This document shows positions 59,684 to 64,000 of a stretch of 64,000 nt of DNA, one piece after another. A program made the translations under genes and the position numbers. The notes under the pieces were generated by a model, which was not told where the DNA came from, did not search any database, and saw nothing but the letters and a program-made list of their open reading frames with translations. This DNA is from Holophagaceae bacterium (GTDB lineage: Bacteria; Acidobacteriota; Holophagae; Holophagales; Holophagaceae). Every line of letters begins with the position of its first letter. The first letter of the stretch is position 1. The DNA is taken from assembly GCA_016720465.1 (NCBI GenBank), contig JADKKO010000002.1, positions 350,001-414,000 on the forward strand, in the 5' to 3' direction.

Positions 59684-60835
59684 ATGCCGACGCGCCCGCG
59701 CTGGAGTGTTCTTAATGTTTCGTTCCTGCTGGGCACGCTTGCGGTTGCGGCGGTGCTGGTGCCCGTGAAGGCCGCAGTCCAGGGAATCCATTGGAGCGAA
59801 ATCCTGCTCTGCGCCGCCATGGTCTTCGCCATCGGCACAGCCATCAGCGCCGGGTACCACAGGTTGTTTTCCCATCGCGCCTTCCAAGCCACATGGCCCG
59901 TGCGGTTCCTGCTGCTCTGCTTCGGGGCCGCCAGCTTCGAGAATTCAGCCCTGAAATGGGCTTCGGACCACCGGTTGCACCACCAGTTCGTGGATACCGA
60001 GAAAGATCCCTACACCATCCAAAAAGGCTTCTGGTACGCCCATTGGATCTGGGTCATGGAAGAGAAGGCAAGCAGCCTGCCTGGCGTGGCGGACCTCGAA
60101 AAGGACCCGCTGGTGATGTGGCAGCATCGCAACCACTTCCTCATCGGCGCCGTGGTGGCCTGCATTCCCCTCTACATCGGCCTGGCGACCGGACATTTCT
60201 GGGCCTACCTGGTGATGGGCCTTTCCCTGCGCATCGTGCTGACGCACCACACGACCTTCCTCATCAATTCCGCAGCGCATATGTTCGGGAGCCGCCCCTA
60301 CACCGACGCCAACACGGCCCGGGACAACTGGGTGCTGGCGCCGCTGACCTATGGCGAGGGCTACCACAACTTCCACCACATGTGGCAGTGGGACTACCGC
60401 AATGGCGTCCGGTGGTACCAGTGGGACACCACCAAGTGGTTGTTGAATGTGCTGTCCTGGTTTGGGCTCGTGGCCAAGCTGCGCCGCGTGAGCGCCGCGG
60501 CCATGCGCAGGGCCCGCCTGCAGATGGAAGAAAAGCAATTGCGGGAGCGGCTCCACACCGCCAGTCCGGCGGTCGCAACGCCTTTGCAAGAGCGCCTGGC
60601 CGCCGCCCGGTTGCGGGTGGATTCCGCCCTGGCCTCCCTCCAGGAAAGACGCGAAGCCTGGGAAGCCAAGAAAGCCGACTGGAAGGCCCGGGGCCATGCC
60701 AAGGCCGAACAATGGCGCAGCGCCAAGGCCGAATGGAAGGCCGCCATGGCCCAGCACCGCGCGGAGCTCCGCGCCGCCTGGGAAGAGTGGCGCGCCGCCC
60801 GTCTGGAAGTCAGAACCGCCCTGGTCTACGCCTAG
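59684..60835 (+). CDS. Acyl-CoA/phospholipid delta-9-type fatty acid desaturase with helical tail
   Basis: The ATG at 59684 follows CTGGAG and gives 383 residues. The three histidine boxes for the di-iron centre are HRLFSH (59-64), HRLHH (96-100) and HNFHH (228-232), within the usual four-helix membrane core (about 10-265). It inserts a double bond into a saturated acyl chain using O2. Unlike the usual 260-300 residues it has about 113 more (271-383), a highly charged Ala/Arg/Glu/Trp helix with Trp or Ala spaced at 7-11 residues (LQERREAWEAKKADWKARGH, then AKAEWKAAMAQHRAELRAAW). The promoter carries a palindromic operator. Confidence 0.9.
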   Translation: MPTRPRWSVLNVSFLLGTLAVAAVLVPVKAAVQGIHWSEILLCAAMVFAIGTAISAGYHRLFSHRAFQATWPVRFLLLCFGAASFENSALKWASDHRLHHQFVDTEKDPYTIQKGFWYAHWIWVMEEKASSLPGVADLEKDPLVMWQHRNHFLIGAVVACIPLYIGLATGHFWAYLVMGLSLRIVLTHHTTFLINSAAHMFGSRPYTDANTARDNWVLAPLTYGEGYHNFHHMWQWDYRNGVRWYQWDTTKWLLNVLSWFGLVAKLRRVSAAAMRRARLQMEEKQLRERLHTASPAVATPLQERLAAARLRVDSALASLQERREAWEAKKADWKARGHAKAEQWRSAKAEWKAAMAQHRAELRAAWEEWRAARLEVRTALVYA

Positions 60836-60861
60836 TTCAATTCAGGAATCGCCCGCCAGCA

Positions 60862-61281
60862 TCAATGGTGGCCGTTGCCGGAATGGGCCCCGTGGTCCAG
60901 GTTCGCTGAGGCTTCGCCGATATAGTTCACGGTGCGCCCCATGAACACGACCCAGGCGCCGAAGATCATCAGGATGGCCAGGCCGGTACCCAGGAGCGGG
61001 CGTAACGCGGAGCCGAAGTATTCGTAGGAGTGGCTCAACAGCGCGATGGCGATGCACAGGCTGCCGTAGGCCACCAGAAAACTACCCCACCCAAGGCTGG
61101 AGGTGGGTGTCTGTCCGACCTCCTCCGGGACCGTGCCAAACGGATCCGCCACCTCGGAAGCGATGTGGAGGCCCTGGAAGATCAGCACGGAAGAAAGTAC
61201 GTAAAAGCAAACATAAAAGATCAGCATCGGCATCTCCAGGGACTTTGCGGGCCATCCAGAAATAGCATGAATTTTTTTCAT
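60862..61281 (-). CDS. Small three-helix membrane protein
   Basis: Starting at ATG 61281 the product is 139 residues with three hydrophobic helices (MLIFYVCFYVLSSVLIF, FLVAYGSLCIAIALLSHS, LLGTGLAILMIFGAWVVFMG) and a Gly/His-rich tail (LDHGAHSGNGHH) that could bind metal. ATG 61230 with GGAG before it is an alternative start. It is divergent from tetR and shares the spacer containing the two TetR-type palindromes, so it is probably under the same control. The family is unknown. Confidence 0.6.
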   Translation of the reverse strand: MKKIHAISGWPAKSLEMPMLIFYVCFYVLSSVLIFQGLHIASEVADPFGTVPEEVGQTPTSSLGWGSFLVAYGSLCIAIALLSHSYEYFGSALRPLLGTGLAILMIFGAWVVFMGRTVNYIGEASANLDHGAHSGNGHH

Positions 61282-61285
61282 TGAC

Positions 61286-61338
61286 TCAATCAAACGATTG
61301 ATTAAGCTGATTTATCTTGGTCAATCATCCGTTTGATT
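61286..61338. promoter_or_regulatory. Paired TetR-type operators
   Basis: TCAATC-AAAC-GATTGA (61286-61301) and AATCATCCGTTTGATT (61323-61338) are related palindromes; read on the other strand the second gives AATCAAACGGATGATT, which differs from the first by a one-base insertion. They are about 36 bases apart in the 71-base spacer between the tetR start and the divergent small membrane protein gene. TetR proteins typically bind such sites as dimers. Confidence 0.65.
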
Positions 61339-61352
61339 AATTCGGCGACCCC

Positions 61353-62015
61353 ATGACCCAACCCATGACCGACCTGCCGCACGATATCAAGATCCGCCTC
61401 GTGGAGGCGGCCACCCTGCTTTTCGCGGAGAAGGGCTTCGACGGCGTCGGGCTTCGGGAGATCGCCTTGAAAGCCCAGGCCAACAGCGCCATGGTGGGCT
61501 ACCACTTCGGGGGCAAAGAAGGGCTTTACCTCGCTGTGCTGCGGGCGGGCTTCGAGCGCTGCCCCAGCCAAGTCTCCCAGTTGGCCCCGATCCCGCCGCC
61601 GGGCCATCCCTCCGCGAAACAGATGGCCTTGAAAGGCATTCAGGACCACATCCGCGTATTCGTGGACCAGTTGCTGATGAGCGATTGCGATCCGCTCATG
61701 AAGGCCTCCAGCGCGCTGCTCATGCGCGAGCTGGCGGTCGGAGGCCCATTTCTGGAAGAGTTGAACCGGGATTTCATGCTCCCCTACTTCACCCATCTGC
61801 GGGACTGCGTCCGGGTCCTCCGGCCGGATTGGGGCGAAACAGAAACCCTTTACGCCATGGCGGCCATCCACGGTAGCGCCATGATCTACAAGTTCATCCC
61901 GGCGATCATCAAACTCAACGCGGGCGGCGCGTTTCCGCCGGACCCGGCGGGTCTGGCCCGCTTCCTCGCCGACCACACGCTGCGCGCCCTAGGGGTCGCG
62001 CAGGAAGGAGCCTGA
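61353..62015 (+). CDS. TetR-family transcriptional repressor
   Basis: The 220-residue protein has the TetR helix-turn-helix at about residues 14-58 (IRLVEAATLLFAEKGFDGVG, LREIALKAQANSAMVGYHFG, GKEGLYLAVLRAGFER). The C-terminal ligand domain with QLLMSDCDPLMKASSALLMR and a Pro-rich loop fits the CerR/DUF1956-like group that controls RND efflux. It should repress itself and the downstream tolC and adaptor genes by binding the two palindromes upstream, releasing when bound by a drug. Its stop is one base from tolC. ATGs at 61353 and 61365 are both possible. Confidence 0.92.
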   Translation: MTQPMTDLPHDIKIRLVEAATLLFAEKGFDGVGLREIALKAQANSAMVGYHFGGKEGLYLAVLRAGFERCPSQVSQLAPIPPPGHPSAKQMALKGIQDHIRVFVDQLLMSDCDPLMKASSALLMRELAVGGPFLEELNRDFMLPYFTHLRDCVRVLRPDWGETETLYAMAAIHGSAMIYKFIPAIIKLNAGGAFPPDPAGLARFLADHTLRALGVAQEGA

Positions 62016-62016
62016 C

Positions 62017-63306
62017 ATGCTGCCCATCCCTCCGGCTCAGGTGGCCGAAGCCCCCGCCCAGCCCCCGCTGAGCTTTGATCTGAAGGGCGCGCTCGCCCGC
62101 GCCAAGGACCAGAACGCGCTGCTGAAGGCCGCGGCGGCCAGGGTGGACGAACGCCGGGGCCTCATCATCGCCACCCGCGCCGACGCGCTGCCCCAGTTCA
62201 ATGCCACCGCCGATTTCACCCGCAACCGCGATGTGTCGATCCTCAACAGCAGCTTCGGGGACACCCTGGCGCAGTTCAACCTCGACCCGAACAGCCTTGT
62301 CTCTCCGCGCAGCTACTACACCACCCAAGTCAGCGTCAGCCAGCCGCTCTTCTATTTCGGGAAACTGAACAGCGCCGTGGCGGTGGCCAAGGTCGGCGAG
62401 CAGGAAGCCCGGGCGGCTTACACGACGGCCGAGCTGGACACCCTCCATGGCGTGGCCAAGGCCTACCTGGCTGTGTTGGGGGCCGAGGCCCAGTTGGACG
62501 TGGTGGCGGCGCGCCTGAAGACGTCCGAACGGTTTCTGGAGGACGTGAAATCCAAGCTGGATGTGCAGAGCGCCACCCAGTTGGATTTGTTGCGGGCCCA
62601 GGCGGAACTGCAGGGGGTCATCCCGGATGTGCTGCAAGCCAAGGCTGATTTCGCCAGGGCGTTGGAAGTCCTGGATGGGCAACTGGGATTGGATCCCCGC
62701 ACCCCGCTGCAACTGGAAAAGCTCCAGGCGCCAGAGATCCCCACGGACCTTCAAGGTGTGTCCCGCAGCGAGCTGACGCAGTTGGAGCAGCAGGAAAAGG
62801 CCATCGGCATCAATGACCGGATCCTGTCCTCGGACCTGAAACCCAAACTGGATTTGAGCGCCAACTACGGCTGGCAGGCCGGCAAGACCGACAATCTGTT
62901 CCGGGAACCCTATGAAACTTGGCGCCTGAGCCTGACCTTGAAAGTGCCGATCTTCGATGGAATGCGCAGCTCCGGCAAGCGGGCCCAGAACCGCGCGGTG
63001 CTGGAGCAGGTGCGGCAGCAGAAGGTCGACCTGGAACGCCAGATCCGGGTGCAGCAGCAGACCGCGCGGCGCGAGATCCAGAAGGCCATCGCGCTGCTCG
63101 AAGCCGCCACCAAAGCCCACGATGCCGGGAACGAAGCGCTTCGCGTCAGCCGCGAATCTTTCGAGCAGGGGCTCATCACGTCCCTGGATCTGTTGCAGGC
63201 CGAACGGGCCGAGCGGCAGATGGAAAGCGCGCGGGTCCGCGCGCAGCTCGGAGTCTGGTCGGCGCTGTTCGATGAACGGCGCAGCCTAGGCCTGCCGCCG
63301 CTCTGA
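62017..63306 (+). CDS. TolC-family outer-membrane efflux protein
   Basis: The 429-residue protein has the repeated TolC/OEP arrangement: LSFDLKGALARAKDQNALLK, the helix-strand TTQVSVSQPLFYFGKLNSAV, the second half RLSLTLKVPIFDGMRSSGKR and QGLITSLDLLQAERAERQME. It forms the outer-membrane channel with the adaptor encoded next. The N-terminus (MLPIPPAQVAEAPAQPP) lacks a hydrophobic signal, and the only in-frame start after AAGGAG is 62017. Either the reading of the start is off or a sequencing error removed the signal region. Confidence 0.9.
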   Translation: MLPIPPAQVAEAPAQPPLSFDLKGALARAKDQNALLKAAAARVDERRGLIIATRADALPQFNATADFTRNRDVSILNSSFGDTLAQFNLDPNSLVSPRSYYTTQVSVSQPLFYFGKLNSAVAVAKVGEQEARAAYTTAELDTLHGVAKAYLAVLGAEAQLDVVAARLKTSERFLEDVKSKLDVQSATQLDLLRAQAELQGVIPDVLQAKADFARALEVLDGQLGLDPRTPLQLEKLQAPEIPTDLQGVSRSELTQLEQQEKAIGINDRILSSDLKPKLDLSANYGWQAGKTDNLFREPYETWRLSLTLKVPIFDGMRSSGKRAQNRAVLEQVRQQKVDLERQIRVQQQTARREIQKAIALLEAATKAHDAGNEALRVSRESFEQGLITSLDLLQAERAERQMESARVRAQLGVWSALFDERRSLGLPPL

Positions 63307-63355
63307 ACATCCAGGCATCCACCAAGCCAGCGAACCGAAGATCCCGGAGTTGAAC

Positions 63356-64000
63356 ATGCGACAAAAAGTCATATTCATCGGCATCGCCATCGCGGCGGTC
63401 ATCACGGGTGCGGCCACCTACCACCGCAGCCAGCGCAACGCGGAACTGAGCCGCCAGGACAAGGTGAAGGAAGAGGGACTGGTGGCCGTCACGGTGGCTA
63501 CGGTCGAAACCCGCGCCTTCAACCCGAACATTCCGTTCACCGGGAATCTATTGGCGATGAACCGCGCGGAGCTGAAGGCCGAGGTGCCGGGCCGCGTGAC
63601 CCGGGTCCAATTGCAGGAAGGCGACACGGTCAAGGCGGGCGCTGTGCTCTGCACCCAGGATGAGGATGATCTTGCCCTGGCCGCGCAGGCTGCCGAAGCC
63701 CAGCTGGCCCAGGCCCGGGCCCAGGCATTGCAGGCCAAGCGGGACGCGGAAAGGGCCGATATGCTGCTCGAAAAACGCAGCATCACCCGCCAGGCAGCCC
63801 AGGTCGCCGAGACCGCCAACAACGCCGCGGCGGCGGCAGTGCAGGCAGCGGAAAGCCAGGCGGGCATGGCCAAGGTGCGCATGAAAAAGGCGCGGATCCT
63901 GGCCCCTTTCGATGGCCAGGTGGCCCGCCGGATGGTGCAGGCGGGGGATGTGCTCATGGCCGGCCAGAGCGTGTTCGAGGTCGTGGACAACCGCAAACTG
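63356..64000 (+). CDS. RND efflux periplasmic adaptor (membrane fusion protein), cut by right edge
   Basis: From ATG 63356 the frame stays open for 215 codons to the window end. Residues 1-22 (MRQKVIFIGIAIAAVITGAA) are a membrane anchor or signal. The HlyD/AcrA pattern follows: first barrel/lipoyl half (PFTGNLLAMNRAELKAEVPG, RVTRVQLQEGDTVKAGAVL), a coiled-coil hairpin (AAEAQLAQARAQALQAKRDA to VQAAESQAGMAKVRMKKARI), and the returning lipoyl half ILAPFDGQVARRMVQAGDVL. It links the inner-membrane RND pump, presumably the next gene, to TolC. Confidence 0.9.
   Translation, partial: MRQKVIFIGIAIAAVITGAATYHRSQRNAELSRQDKVKEEGLVAVTVATVETRAFNPNIPFTGNLLAMNRAELKAEVPGRVTRVQLQEGDTVKAGAVLCTQDEDDLALAAQAAEAQLAQARAQALQAKRDAERADMLLEKRSITRQAAQVAETANNAAAAAVQAAESQAGMAKVRMKKARILAPFDGQVARRMVQAGDVLMAGQSVFEVVDNRKL

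Overview
This window reads as one continuous chromosomal segment of a G+C-rich, Gram-negative bacterium. It has an outer membrane assembly gene (bamA), a Skp-type chaperone, a TolC-type channel and lipoproteins. The gene content fits an Acidobacteriota member of the Holophagae type (Geothrix/Holophaga-like): a large Ser/Thr kinase fused to a beta-propeller, a SufBCDSU iron-sulfur cluster, a futalosine-pathway menaquinone gene (MqnD), methylmalonyl-CoA epimerase, and many short palindromic intergenic repeats. The taxonomic placement is inference from gene content, not from a marker alignment.

Layout, left to right. 1-7.3 kb: a truncated gene at the edge, a structured 270-bp repeat, a geranylgeranyl-reductase-like flavoprotein, a small outer-membrane protein, a toxin-antitoxin pair with a palindromic operator, a receptor-type Ser/Thr kinase, and a decayed stretch with pseudogene remnants. 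7.3-20.6 kb: an M14 metallopeptidase, two tandem repeats ending in copies of the tRNA-Glu 3' end, tRNA-Glu, tRNA-Lys and purA. Then come clpC-bamA-skp (plus strand) and a four-gene minus-strand operon (FKBP isomerase, rlmN, purU, dut). 20.8-29.9 kb: a ceramidase-like membrane protein; a long minus-strand run of cyclophilin, acyltransferase, two ABC-2 exporter pairs, an M16 peptidase and a winged-helix/helical-repeat protein; then prepilin peptidase.

29.9-31.8 kb is a small A+T-richer island with two abutting genes whose products both carry PD-(D/E)XK nuclease motifs of the HsdR N-terminal type. No methylase, specificity or helicase partner is present. The island is bracketed by simple repeats and is the best candidate here for an undescribed (defence) module. 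32-38 kb: mce, a TPMT-like methyltransferase, the second copy of the 270-bp repeat, a hemolysin-III protein, gamma-glutamyltransferase and rpsA. 38-44 kb: sufB-C-D-S-U plus an Nfu-type scaffold, interrupted twice by a CGCGAA-rich palindromic element.

44-59 kb: a zinc-ribbon TPR protein; a four-gene operon ending in mqnD; a large PKD-type lipoprotein with a barrel protein, opposed by a second lipoprotein; an LysM/M23 peptidase; moaC; a HAD phosphatase; and a dicarboxylate symporter. 59-64 kb: a fatty-acyl desaturase with a palindromic operator at its promoter and an unusual Trp/Ala/Arg-rich helical tail; a small membrane protein; and a TetR-controlled RND efflux operon (tetR-tolC-adaptor, cut by the right edge) with two matching operator palindromes.

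Most neighbouring genes on one strand overlap by 1-4 bases (ATGA or TGATG), so translational coupling is common here. The non-coding space is unusually rich in palindromic repeats of at least four kinds.
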